A DNA stretch of 49,240 nt. Source: Sulfobacillus acidophilus. GTDB lineage: Bacteria > Bacillota > Sulfobacillia > Sulfobacillales > Sulfobacillaceae. The first letter of the stretch is position 1. Each line of letters begins with the position of its first letter. Below, in pieces: positions 39,572 to 47,386 of this stretch. Under the pieces are notes generated by a model, which saw only the letters and a program-made list of their open reading frames with translations, was not told the origin of the DNA and ran no database searches. The DNA is taken from contig PXYV01000038.1 of assembly GCA_003023745.1 (NCBI GenBank), forward strand, positions 1 to 49,240, written 5' to 3'. Both the position numbers and the translations under genes were made by a program.

Positions 39572-40054
39572 ATGGACAAAGCAAAAGGCAAGACGGTGGC
39601 GCAATCGCGCACGGAAATGACGGAATTAGTGCTGCCTGGAGATTCCAACCAATTAGGCAAACTGCTCGGGGGACGCGTCATGCACTGGATGGACTTGGCG
39701 GCCGCCATTACGGCTAATCGGCATGCCGGCCGAGTAGCCGTAACCGCCTCCATGGACCGGGTGGAATTTCTGCACGCGATTCAAGTCGGTGAGGTGGTTC
39801 ATCTTGTGGCCCAAGTCAATTGGGCCGGTAGAACCTCGATGGAGGTGGGAGTCGAAGTCTATGGTGAAAATATGGACACAGGGGAGCGGCGCAAAACCTC
39901 GACGGCTTATTTAACCTTTGTCGCACTCAATGAAAATGGCCAACCCACTGAAGTCCCCTCTTTAATCTTGACAAATCCTGAAGAAGAAGAGCGATTTCAC
40001 GCGGCCGAATCGCGCCGTCATGAACGGTTGAAACACCGGCACGGCAAGCCCTGA
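39572..40054 (+). CDS. Acyl-CoA thioesterase, hotdog fold (YciA/BFIT-like)
   Basis: Hydrolyses acyl-CoA to free acid and CoA. The 160-residue protein has the single-hotdog thioesterase signature: LVLPGDSNQLGKLLGGRVMHW (N-terminal strand plus catalytic acidic region), MDLAAAITANRHAG (the hotdog helix), VTASMDRVEFLHAIQVGEVV and STAYLTFVALNENGQP. The C-terminus is a charged helix rich in E, R and H. ATG 39572 follows GGGGAGG. It is a single gene facing away from the permease; the following 100 bases become distinctly more AT-rich before the secretion locus begins. Confidence 0.9.
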   Translation: MDKAKGKTVAQSRTEMTELVLPGDSNQLGKLLGGRVMHWMDLAAAITANRHAGRVAVTASMDRVEFLHAIQVGEVVHLVAQVNWAGRTSMEVGVEVYGENMDTGERRKTSTAYLTFVALNENGQPTEVPSLILTNPEEEERFHAAESRRHERLKHRHGKP

Positions 40055-40161
40055 CGATATGGGTCGAAGGAAGGGGGTGTTTCGGTAAAAATGTCGAATT
40101 AGCCCGAAGACAATCTGAAAATGAGAGTTGATGCGAATTATTGGTTTTTGAAAAATTTTAC

Positions 40162-40503
40162 ATGTCGAAAATAGTCGCGCGATTAGACAGGGAATTACTC
40201 TGTTCAATACCGCTAGTATTGTTGGTGAGGGTATTCCTCATTGACATTGCGGTATCGGAGGAGATGTTCGTGCCGGATGCGCCGTTGGTAGACGCGATTT
40301 CTCGAATGACCGCCATTTTGGTGGACTTGGCGGGCGGCCTGTTCACGTTGGTGATGGTCTACAGCGGAATTCGCTTTATGCTTTCGCATAATCCGCGAGC
40401 CGTACAAAGCAGTAAAGAGCTGATGGCCCGGGCCGCCATAGGTTTGGCGCTAGTGTTGATGGTCGACATGTTAAGGCAACTGATTCAATATGTGGTGTCA
40501 TGA
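40162..40503 (+). CDS. VirB2/TrbC-like pilin subunit of a type IV secretion system
   Basis: Likely the major small membrane subunit of a type IV secretion pilus. From ATG 40162 it is 113 residues: a basic N-terminus and a hydrophobic signal-like segment (about 12-31), then two membrane helices (about 50-72 and 88-110). The stretch VYSGIRFMLSHNPRAVQSSK followed by AAIGLALVLMVDMLRQLI is the pattern of Gram-positive VirB2-like pilins (YGGIxYM ... AIGL). The start is uncertain: a perfect GGAGGAG (40257-40263) lies six bases before an in-frame GTG at 40270, which would give 77 residues without the signal segment. First gene of a ten-gene unit; its stop overlaps the next start (ATGA). Confidence 0.7.
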   Translation: MSKIVARLDRELLCSIPLVLLVRVFLIDIAVSEEMFVPDAPLVDAISRMTAILVDLAGGLFTLVMVYSGIRFMLSHNPRAVQSSKELMARAAIGLALVLMVDMLRQLIQYVVS

Positions 40504-41285
40504 GCATCGCTTTGCATGTCGACCCGGTTGTCGGCATTATCGATGCCATCTCGAGTTGGTCTTGGCGGCAAGTGCTGGAATTAAGCAACACCTGGATGGA
40601 GCGTTTCGTGTTTCACCCCTTAATATGGCCCAGTGTTGTCACAGAATTTTACAACGTGAGTCGCGATCTGTCGTGGAGTTTGATCGGGATCATCACGATT
40701 CTGGTGGCGATGCGAAGTCTGTGGCCGCAACTGACGGGGCCGTGGAGTCGCTTAGCGGTGCCGACATTTTTGGAGCGGCTTGTCGTCGCAGCGCTGATCG
40801 ACTTAGCTGGTTTGGGAGTTGTGCAAAGCGCATTAAAAATCAACAATGCCTTGGTATCGACATTGCTCGGAAGTGCTGTGGGGTGGACCCCCGCGCCTGT
40901 GCCCAGCGGCGCCCTTTCTCCCTTGGCAGTGCTGATTGCCAGCCTCGCGATGGTAGCACTCATGTTGTATCTTGCACTGTTTTATGCCGTGCGCACTATT
41001 GAAGTGTATCTCTTAACCGTGGCCATCCCTTGGTTTGCTTTGTGGTGGGCTACCCGGGATGACGATGATGTGCTATCCAATCTGAGTCGAGAATTGGCTG
41101 TTGTCATTTTCATTCAGGCTGTCCACGCGGGGGCCTTTTGGCTGGCCTTGCGTCTGATGTCAGCATCACTAGGATTGACCGGGTTTTTTCTAGAGTTAGC
41201 GATGTTGTGGTATATGACGAAGATCCCAGGCCAATTGCGCCGCGTGATTGGAGCTGGTACAGGAGTGACCCAATTATGGCGGTAA
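40500..41285 (+). CDS. VirB6/TrbL-like polytopic membrane protein
   Basis: A 261-residue membrane protein with about six helices (near 57-75, 92-110, 140-163, 167-184, 198-219 and 223-241). Size, topology and position directly between a VirB2-like pilin and a PrgI-like gene match the VirB6/TrbL inner-membrane channel component of type IV secretion systems. The charged loop ATRDDDDVLSNLSRELA before the fifth helix corresponds to the conserved cytoplasmic segment before the final helix pair in relatives (family knowledge, inferred here). There is no catalytic motif. ATGA overlap with the pilin gene; it overlaps the next gene by ten bases. Confidence 0.65.
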   Translation: MSIALHVDPVVGIIDAISSWSWRQVLELSNTWMERFVFHPLIWPSVVTEFYNVSRDLSWSLIGIITILVAMRSLWPQLTGPWSRLAVPTFLERLVVAALIDLAGLGVVQSALKINNALVSTLLGSAVGWTPAPVPSGALSPLAVLIASLAMVALMLYLALFYAVRTIEVYLLTVAIPWFALWWATRDDDDVLSNLSRELAVVIFIQAVHAGAFWLALRLMSASLGLTGFFLELAMLWYMTKIPGQLRRVIGAGTGVTQLWR

Positions 41286-41557
41286 TCCGGACCGTATTTG
41301 TGCCGCTTAGTCATGAGCCTGAGGTGCTGTTCGGGCTTACGCTGGCGGACCTCGTTTGGCCGGCGGCTTCCATTCTGGCTACACTGGTCATTTGGCATGA
41401 CGCGCAGATTGACGTGAGTGTTCGCCTAGCCTTCAGTGCGCTGGTGATGGCGGCGGGTATGACATTGGCGAAGGTTCGCATCGAAGAGGTGAGCCTTCCG
41501 CAGTGGGCCACCCGGATTGCGCTTTTTTGCCTCAAACCGCGCCTCTATCTGCCGTAA
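41276..41557 (+). CDS. PrgI/VirB3-like small membrane protein
   Basis: A 93-residue protein with an N-terminal VP-x-PEVLFGLTLADLV pattern, two close membrane helices (about 24-41 and 48-66) and the C-terminal WATRIALFCLKPRLYLP motif. This combination is characteristic of PrgI-family proteins, the Gram-positive counterpart of VirB3, which bring VirB4 to the membrane. The start is ATG 41276 with AGGAGTG eight bases upstream, inside the end of the previous gene. An open stretch upstream to 41138 lies within that gene and is not used. A 137-base gap to the next probable start follows, the only sizeable gap in the unit. Confidence 0.75.
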   Translation: MAVIRTVFVPLSHEPEVLFGLTLADLVWPAASILATLVIWHDAQIDVSVRLAFSALVMAAGMTLAKVRIEEVSLPQWATRIALFCLKPRLYLP

Positions 41558-41694
41558 ACATAGCCAAATCCAGACAACAGCTGCTTAAAGCAGACGTGAG
41601 ATCTCGGCACCCACACCAGGCTTCGACCGTTCTCGTCTTTCCCGAAATGATCCGTACTCTAAATCATTCAATGATGAAATGTGAGGTGAATGAA

Positions 41695-42285
41695 TTGGCT
41701 GCAAGAATTGGCCATTTGTTTCCCATTCGCGCGATCGGCCCCACTATGTGTTTGGTTGGCAAAGATCGGTTTTCGGCAGTTTTAGAAGCTGTACCGATTA
41801 ACTTCGGGTTGCGGTCGATCCATGAGCAAGAGCGACTTGTTCAAGCCTATACGTCGTTCTTAAATGGATTAAGTTTTCCGGTCGAGATCTTGGTGCGATC
41901 GGATTATATGCGCATTGACGACTATCTTGGTGACTTGAAATCGCACGAAGACGAGATTGAGCCCTGTTTGCGGCCGTCTCTTGGGGACTACATCGAATTT
42001 TTGCACGAGACCGCAAACCTTCAACATCTGGTGCGTCGGCGGTTCTTCATAATTTTGTCGTGGCAGGGTGCTGACTCGCGCTCACGCCCGCTGCGTCGGG
42101 GCGAGCTCTTGTGGGATGAGGCTGAACTCGAGTTAGAACGTCGCCACGATGTGGTGGCGCAAGGCCTGAAGCCGCTCGGCATTCGTCTGAAAACGCTGGA
42201 GCGACAGGATCTCTTTCGATTTATATATGCCAGTTTGGGAGGCGGACAGGAATTGCCCAAAGGAGCCAGTTGGGTATGGAACTGA
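41695..42285 (+). CDS. TraC-like domain protein (VirB4 N-terminal partner)
   Basis: A soluble 196-residue protein. Its core LVGKDRFSAVLEAVPINFGL, then EQERLVQAYTSFLNGLSFPVEILVRSDY and DDYLGDLKSHEDE is the TraC-like module that in many type IV systems is fused to, or encoded just before, the VirB4 ATPase. It has no P-loop. The C-terminus (LELERRHDVVAQGLKPLGIRLKTL) continues the same module. The start TTG 41695 follows GAGGTG by six bases; ATG 41647, 41671 or 41674 are upstream alternatives without ribosome sites. It overlaps the VirB4 gene by about ten bases. Probably a cytoplasmic partner that docks VirB4 at the membrane. Confidence 0.72.
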   Translation: MAARIGHLFPIRAIGPTMCLVGKDRFSAVLEAVPINFGLRSIHEQERLVQAYTSFLNGLSFPVEILVRSDYMRIDDYLGDLKSHEDEIEPCLRPSLGDYIEFLHETANLQHLVRRRFFIILSWQGADSRSRPLRRGELLWDEAELELERRHDVVAQGLKPLGIRLKTLERQDLFRFIYASLGGGQELPKGASWVWN

Positions 42286-43970
42286 TAAGGCGTCGTCGTA
42301 AGCTGGACCCACGCGATGATTTGGATGCGCTTTGGCCATCGCACATACGGTTTCACCCCGATTACATCGAGATTGGCGACCGACTTATCCGCACCTACAC
42401 CATTGTTGCGTATCCGCGGGAGGTCCAGGCAGGATGGTTCGAACCGTTGCTGGCGTTCCCAAATCCGGCGTCTTTTGTCTTTCACAGCGCTCCGGTGGAT
42501 ACGGGTGTAGCCGTGCGGTCAATGAATCGGCGTATGCTTTGGAGTCGCGGGTCGACTAACTCGGAGCGGATGCCGGGTGGAATAAGCCAAACTGCGCAGG
42601 CCGTCGCGTTAGCGGATGCCGAGCACGTGCGGTTGGAACTGGCGAAGGGAGAAACTCGCATGATTGAGGTCGGGCTGACGGTTGCACTATGGGCTTACGA
42701 TCAGAACGAGTTGGACCAGAGCAGCCGTCTTTTCGAGAGCCTGGCTCAAGGCATGATGATGGTGGCTCGACCCCTGCGCTATCAACAGGACCTAGGCCTT
42801 CGGCAAATTCTGCCGTTGGGAGATTTTGAAGACAAAGTGCGCGAGATGGACACACGGGTCTGGTCGACGCTATTCCCGTTTGCGTCGCGTGATGTGATAC
42901 ATCCGCAAGGCCAGCTTTTGGGGGTCAACTCGTTTACTAAGAGCTTCATAATCGTTGACCGGTTTCAAATGGCGTCGCCTCATTCGATAACAATAGGCTG
43001 GTCCGGCTCGGGCAAGAGTTTTGCGGCTAAGCTAGACGCCCTACGGTCACGGTACCGAGGCTGGGCTGTTACCGTCATCGATCCCGAAGGCGAATATTAC
43101 TGGCTAGATCGAGTAGGGGCGACGGTGTGGGCTTTGGGGGACGAAACGTCCCCGGGGTTCCCGTTTGATCCGTTTTCTATTTCGGCGGCGGCGTCGTCGG
43201 ACGAGCGTGCTCGAGAGACAGACTTTCTACTGCGGTTTTTGCGTCGTTTAGCCCCAGAACTGATGGAGGACTATGGGAATTTAGTGCATGACGCGGTCTG
43301 GCATGCACTGGCGCGGCAAAACGCGAGCTTTTCTCCGATGGAGGACGCGGCAGCGAGCCCCACCCGGTTCTGGCAGGGGTTGAGCGATATGGCGGGTTCG
43401 GCGCATGACCGCCTGAATCTCGCCTGGCAACGCTGGGGAATGGCCGTAGGACACCCTATCATCAATTGTGGAGATGGCCAGTTTGAAGTATTTGACCTCC
43501 GGCGCGTGGGTACGGCGATGAAGGGCACTGTGTATCTGGCTCTGACAGAGTGGTTGTTACGGCGCATGGGACGGGAGCAATTGCCTCGCCTCATTATTTT
43601 TGATGAGGCCTGGCATCTCCTCAATGATGTCGAAAGCGCTTCCTATCTTGAAGAGCTGTTTCGACGGGCGCGTAAATGGGGAACAGCCGTATCGCTGTTG
43701 TCGCAAGACATCGGGGACTTTCTACGTAGTCGCGCTGCCGAAGTGTGCTTGCGCAACGCGCCGATGGTGCTCTTGCTGCGACAGCATGCTGAGGGAGTGG
43801 CGGAAGTAGCGCACATGTTGCGTTTACATGAGAGGGAGGTACAAATGATTGTCTCGGCTAGCCCCGGCGAAGGGCTCTTGCTGTTGGGTGACGATCATCT
43901 GCCGATTCAGGTGATCGCATCGACACACGAGCGAGATTTGTTATCCACAGCTACCGTAAGGGGGTCGTGA
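42276..43970 (+). CDS. VirB4-family secretion ATPase
   Basis: HerA/FtsK-type ATPase that drives pilus assembly or substrate transfer in type IV secretion systems. The 564-residue protein has an N-terminal domain (about 20-230, beginning HIRFHPDYIEIGDRLIRTYT, with PFASRDVIHPQGQLLGVNSF before the motor), Walker A GWSGSGKS at 241-248, the family motif VIDPEGEYYWL, a Walker B LIIFDEAW at 439-446 and the sensor/arginine region FRRARKWGTAVSLLSQDIGDFL. ATG 42276 or TTG 42270 is the start; AAAGGAG is upstream. It lacks the earlier TraC-like part, which the previous gene supplies. GTGA overlap with the next gene. Confidence 0.9.
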   Translation: MELIRRRRKLDPRDDLDALWPSHIRFHPDYIEIGDRLIRTYTIVAYPREVQAGWFEPLLAFPNPASFVFHSAPVDTGVAVRSMNRRMLWSRGSTNSERMPGGISQTAQAVALADAEHVRLELAKGETRMIEVGLTVALWAYDQNELDQSSRLFESLAQGMMMVARPLRYQQDLGLRQILPLGDFEDKVREMDTRVWSTLFPFASRDVIHPQGQLLGVNSFTKSFIIVDRFQMASPHSITIGWSGSGKSFAAKLDALRSRYRGWAVTVIDPEGEYYWLDRVGATVWALGDETSPGFPFDPFSISAAASSDERARETDFLLRFLRRLAPELMEDYGNLVHDAVWHALARQNASFSPMEDAAASPTRFWQGLSDMAGSAHDRLNLAWQRWGMAVGHPIINCGDGQFEVFDLRRVGTAMKGTVYLALTEWLLRRMGREQLPRLIIFDEAWHLLNDVESASYLEELFRRARKWGTAVSLLSQDIGDFLRSRAAEVCLRNAPMVLLLRQHAEGVAEVAHMLRLHEREVQMIVSASPGEGLLLLGDDHLPIQVIASTHERDLLSTATVRGS

Positions 43971-44524
43971 CCATTAAATCGTGGAAAGAGCGCTTGCAGG
44001 CGCACGCGGGACTGGTGGCGTTTGCAATGAGTGCGCTGGTATTTGCCATCTTAACATTAGCAAAGCCTCATGTGTCCAAAACCACCGTGTTGGTTCCAGT
44101 GATGAAGCGGTTTGTCGCGCAGGGCAGTCGTGTGCGAACTTCAGATATTGAGTGGGTGTCCGAGAGTCAATTGCATACGGTGCCTATGAGCCATTTGACC
44201 GGGTTTGCCAAGATCCCGTTGTTTCCGGGGACAATCGTGGCACCTGCAGACGTCGGTCAATTTTCCGCGGAAACAGTCCTGGTTGCCGTGCAACCGAGCA
44301 ATGCGGTGGATGCGCGTACCGCCGTGCCGGGTGGTTATGTCGATGTCCTGGTCGCGGCCAATCATTTTATCAAGTGGCAGTCGGGTCCGCTGCCGGTCGT
44401 CAGTCGCAGTCTGGCAGACGGAAGTCAAGCCAGTGTGGAAGTGGCCATGCGTCTACGTCAAGCGTTGGCTTATGAACAAGCGGAGAATCAGGGGTCAGTA
44501 GAATTGGTGGGTTTTAGCTCATGA
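43967..44524 (+). CDS. CpaB/RcpC-like SAF-domain protein
   Basis: A 185-residue protein with one N-terminal membrane helix (about 15-32), then a SAF domain (39-97: VLVPVMKRFVAQGSRVRTSDIEWV ... HLTGFAKIPLFPGTIVAPADV) facing outside. This is the CpaB/RcpC architecture of Tad pilus loci, where the protein sits in the envelope and may stabilise the pilus channel or bind peptidoglycan. The last part (PSNAVDARTAVPGGYVDVLV) matches the RcpC second region. The start is GTG 43967, overlapping the VirB4 stop; the end overlaps the next gene (ATGA). This is the first Tad-type component after the type IV secretion block. Confidence 0.8.
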   Translation: MTIKSWKERLQAHAGLVAFAMSALVFAILTLAKPHVSKTTVLVPVMKRFVAQGSRVRTSDIEWVSESQLHTVPMSHLTGFAKIPLFPGTIVAPADVGQFSAETVLVAVQPSNAVDARTAVPGGYVDVLVAANHFIKWQSGPLPVVSRSLADGSQASVEVAMRLRQALAYEQAENQGSVELVGFSS

Positions 44525-45498
44525 TGGTATTAGCAAGCGGGCATCGCGGCATCGATCAGTTTTGGCGGGACACTCAACCCGCCAACGTTGTATCCGTGCG
44601 GAGCTGGGATGAAGTGTTGGCCCAATGGAACCAGGCCAGCCGCATATTGATCGGTCAGCACGTCATGGGATTTGAGGCGGCATTGGATTGGTTGGAACAA
44701 CATCGCGACCGCTTATCCGGTCGGCAAGTCGTCTTGTGGGTTGAGCCGGACTTTACACACGCCATCTTAGACCAAGGACTACCACAGCTTTTAGTGTGGA
44801 GAGGAGAGATTGACGCACAGCGGCTTCAAGAGTGGTGGAATCCGACGCAGATTGGACCCGAACCAGACATTGGTCGGTTGTGTATCGTTGTGTCGGTCTT
44901 CCCCTACTCGCCGGTGGCGCCCTTGATTGATCACTTGACCTGGTGGGCAGACCAGCACTTTGGTGCCGAGGGAGGCTGGATCGATTTCGACTGGCAGACA
45001 GCTCAGTTATCTTTAAGTTGGTTACCGGAAGTGTATCGAAAGTCAGATTATTCGTTTTCACAGTTGCGGGTGAAAATGGTGAAGGGACACCGACTGGTAC
45101 TCGCCCCTCCTCCTTGGTATCCCGGGGAATCCGTGCCGGATGCTGCCATGCTGCACAGATTGTTACAACTTAACTGGTCATGGCAAGCGTGGTTTGTAGG
45201 CGCGCAAATGTCGACTGCCTGGAGCGTTGAGTTGCTGCGTTATATTTCCGACGTCATCATCTGGGCGACTAACAATACGCCATTAAGTGTCATCGAACGA
45301 TCTGAGGAGTTTTTGCGGGTATATCGGCCCGATCTGCGCCTTTGGCTGTGCTCCCCAGATGGGTTAACGGCCGTGCAACGGCATGCTCGGTCTACCTGGC
45401 GGTTTTGGCAACTGACAGAGCAACAATCCCCCGTTAAGGGTCAGTTTGAACCCTTGAGACGACGCACATTTAAAATTCCACGGATATGGAGGGAATAG
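44521..45498 (+). CDS. TadZ/CpaE-like protein without a P-loop (tentative)
   Basis: No close family is recognised at first sight. Its position between the CpaB-like and CpaF genes is where Tad loci carry TadZ/CpaE. The 325-residue layout agrees: a receiver-like N-terminal half (about 1-105, strands VVSVRSW, RILIGQ, VVLWVEPD, LLVWRGE) and a ParA-like second half (119-285). In the second half the first strand RLCIVVSVF leads into PYSPVAPLIDHL, where the Gly/Lys of a Walker A would be, and GGWIDFDWQ matches the usual VLLVDLD strand. So nucleotide binding is probably lost. The product is soluble and Trp-rich (for example RLLQLNWSWQAWF). ATGA overlap before it; two bases separate it from the cpaF start. 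TadZ localises Tad pili at poles in other bacteria; the same role is inference. Confidence 0.55.
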   Translation: MMVLASGHRGIDQFWRDTQPANVVSVRSWDEVLAQWNQASRILIGQHVMGFEAALDWLEQHRDRLSGRQVVLWVEPDFTHAILDQGLPQLLVWRGEIDAQRLQEWWNPTQIGPEPDIGRLCIVVSVFPYSPVAPLIDHLTWWADQHFGAEGGWIDFDWQTAQLSLSWLPEVYRKSDYSFSQLRVKMVKGHRLVLAPPPWYPGESVPDAAMLHRLLQLNWSWQAWFVGAQMSTAWSVELLRYISDVIIWATNNTPLSVIERSEEFLRVYRPDLRLWLCSPDGLTAVQRHARSTWRFWQLTEQQSPVKGQFEPLRRRTFKIPRIWRE

Positions 45499-45500
45499 CG

Positions 45501-46685
45501 ATGGCGGAATCTTGGCGTCCTGAGAAAGAGGTTGTGTGGCCGACCGCAGTTGGCGAAGCGGCGGGCGACTTGGAACCGACCCTGGCGCGTTGGAGACAAC
45601 AGTTGCAGCAGGAGTTTCCTCAGGTATTGGCTCACTTGGTGTGGGATCAGGAGAAAATCCAACGTTTAGAGGAAACGCTCGATATCATTGTTGACGCTGA
45701 CGGCGAGTGTCCGTCGCACCTGCGCGCCTTTTATCGCCGCTCTTTGATTAACCGCTTAACCGGTCTGGGGCCGTTGGATCCCCTTTTGCTCGACGACACC
45801 ATTACCGAGATTATGGTAAACGGCCCACAAGCGTACGTGGAACGCAACGGCGTGATTGAGCCCTGTGTCGTCGAATTTGTTGACAGTGAGGAAATTCAAG
45901 ATTTGGCCCGACGCGTCGCGAATCGGGCCGGCCGCGAATTAAATACGGAAAACCCCTTATGCGACGCGCGCTTAAGTGACGGATCCCGTATTCATTGTGT
46001 CCTGCCGCCGGTGAGCGAGGTGCCCAGCATTACTATTCGCCGGGCTCAGTCGCGACCACTTCGCTTAGCTGATTACTTGCGCAATGGATCGATCAACCAG
46101 GCCATGTGGGAGGACTTGGCTCAGTTGGTGGTGAAGCGCCACAATATTATTGTGGCTGGAGGAGCGAGTACTGGTAAGACGTCGTTCTTGCGTTTGTTAG
46201 CGACAGCTATCGATTCTGCAGAACGGCTCGTGACGATCGAAGATGTACGAGAATTAAATCTGGACCACGCCAATACGGTGCGGCTTGAGGCATTTCGTCA
46301 ATTTACCGTGCGCGACTTGGTCGTGAATGCCCTGCGAATGAGGCCCGATCGCATCATTGTCGGGGAAGTTCGCGGCTCGGAAGCGCTCGATTTGATCGAG
46401 GCCATGAATAGTGGCCATCCCGGAAGCTTATGCAGCGTGCACAGCGCCGACGGCGGCATGCGGACTATTCACCGTTTGGCTCGTATGGCATTGCAACGAG
46501 CGGTGGGACTGACCTTTGACTCGTTAGTTGACCAAATCATGGACACCATCGAGGTCATTGTCTATCTTGTTCGCGAGCCTGGGGGCCGTCGCCGGGTAGA
46601 CATGGTCATGGACGTGTCACCGGATGGGTTGAAACCCCGATGGCGATGGTCCGGTTCGTCTTTTGAGCGGGTGAATGTGACATGA
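45501..46685 (+). CDS. CpaF/TadA secretion ATPase (VirB11/GspE superfamily)
   Basis: Hexameric cytoplasmic motor. The 394-residue protein has the N-terminal domain end [21 protein letters not shown] (about 88-108), Walker A GGASTGKT at 220-227, the Asp box [10 protein letters not shown] (245-254), Walker [10 protein letters not shown] (284-292) and the His box [11 protein letters not shown] (305-315), all intact. The sequence is of the CpaF subfamily typical of Tad systems; CpaF is also homologous to VirB11 of type IV secretion, so one protein could serve both halves of this locus. ATG 45501 is preferred, with GGAGGG seven bases upstream; ATG 45486 overlaps the previous gene. ATGA overlap with tadB. 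Confidence 0.95.
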   Translation: MAESWRPEKEVVWPTAVGEAAGDLEPTLARWRQQLQQEFPQVLAHLVWDQEKIQRLEETLDIIVDADGECPSHLRAFYRRSLINRLTGLGPLDPLLLDDTITEIMVNGPQAYVERNGVIEPCVVEFVDSEEIQDLARRVANRAGRELNTENPLCDARLSDGSRIHCVLPPVSEVPSITIRRAQSRPLRLADYLRNGSINQAMWEDLAQLVVKRHNIIVAGGASTGKTSFLRLLATAIDSAERLVTIEDVRELNLDHANTVRLEAFRQFTVRDLVVNALRMRPDRIIVGEVRGSEALDLIEAMNSGHPGSLCSVHSADGGMRTIHRLARMALQRAVGLTFDSLVDQIMDTIEVIVYLVREPGGRRRVDMVMDVSPDGLKPRWRWSGSSFERVNVT

Positions 46686-47386
46686 CGACCCAGACGGTAA
46701 TGGCCATAGCCGCAGGGGCTGCGGTGTACGTTTGGTTGCAAAATTTGCCTTGGTGGACCGTGGCGGTTGGCTGGGGATTCGGACTAACTACCGAGAACGC
46801 AGCGATTATGAGTGCCGATCTGCTGGTGGGTCTAGGGTTGGCCATCTACCTTAAGGCTCGCGATTACGAAGTGAAGCGCGATAGCGATGAGCAATCGGCC
46901 TTGATTTTCTTGCTACGTTTGAGGCAACTGCTTACCGTCCGTGGGACATTGGCAGGAGCCCTGGAGGAAATGGGGTATCGGGTCTCCCGCAGCGGATCCG
47001 ATTCTGGCGAAGAAGTCATCAAAGACGTAGCTGACCAATATAGGGTGGCCTCGCTCACATTTGTAAGCCGGGTTGGAACGTTAATCCGCCGGCATGGCGG
47101 TTCGTTGCAGCCGCTTTTGGACTGGGCGGCCGAGAGCATTCAACATATGCAGTCGCGACGCCATGCGCGCCAACTGGAAGAAGCAGCGCAGAGGTCAACC
47201 ATTATCGTTTTGTCCCTGGCTCCATGGGGCGTCATCGCTATTTTTCGTATCATGGTCCCCGCGTTTTACCGTGCGTTGACGAGTAGCATCATTGGGTACG
47301 GGGCGTTAGGGCTGGTCGGGGTTACGACTTTTTCGGTATTTGTCACATTGGCATATCACATGCGTAAGGAGGCGTATTTGCGGTGA
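46682..47386 (+). CDS. TadB-like membrane platform protein (T2SSF domain)
   Basis: A 234-residue inner-membrane protein. N-terminal helices (about 4-19 and 42-58) are followed by a cytoplasmic helical T2SSF/GspF domain (about 70-170; LIFLLRLRQLLTVRGTLAGAL ... SLTFVSRVGTLIRRHGGSLQPLLDWA) and two C-terminal helices (172-195 and 203-224). This is the TadB layout; with TadC it forms the platform on which the CpaF motor acts. Somewhat shorter than many TadB proteins. ATGA overlap with cpaF and GTGA overlap with the next gene. Confidence 0.85.
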   Translation: MTTQTVMAIAAGAAVYVWLQNLPWWTVAVGWGFGLTTENAAIMSADLLVGLGLAIYLKARDYEVKRDSDEQSALIFLLRLRQLLTVRGTLAGALEEMGYRVSRSGSDSGEEVIKDVADQYRVASLTFVSRVGTLIRRHGGSLQPLLDWAAESIQHMQSRRHARQLEEAAQRSTIIVLSLAPWGVIAIFRIMVPAFYRALTSSIIGYGALGLVGVTTFSVFVTLAYHMRKEAYLR

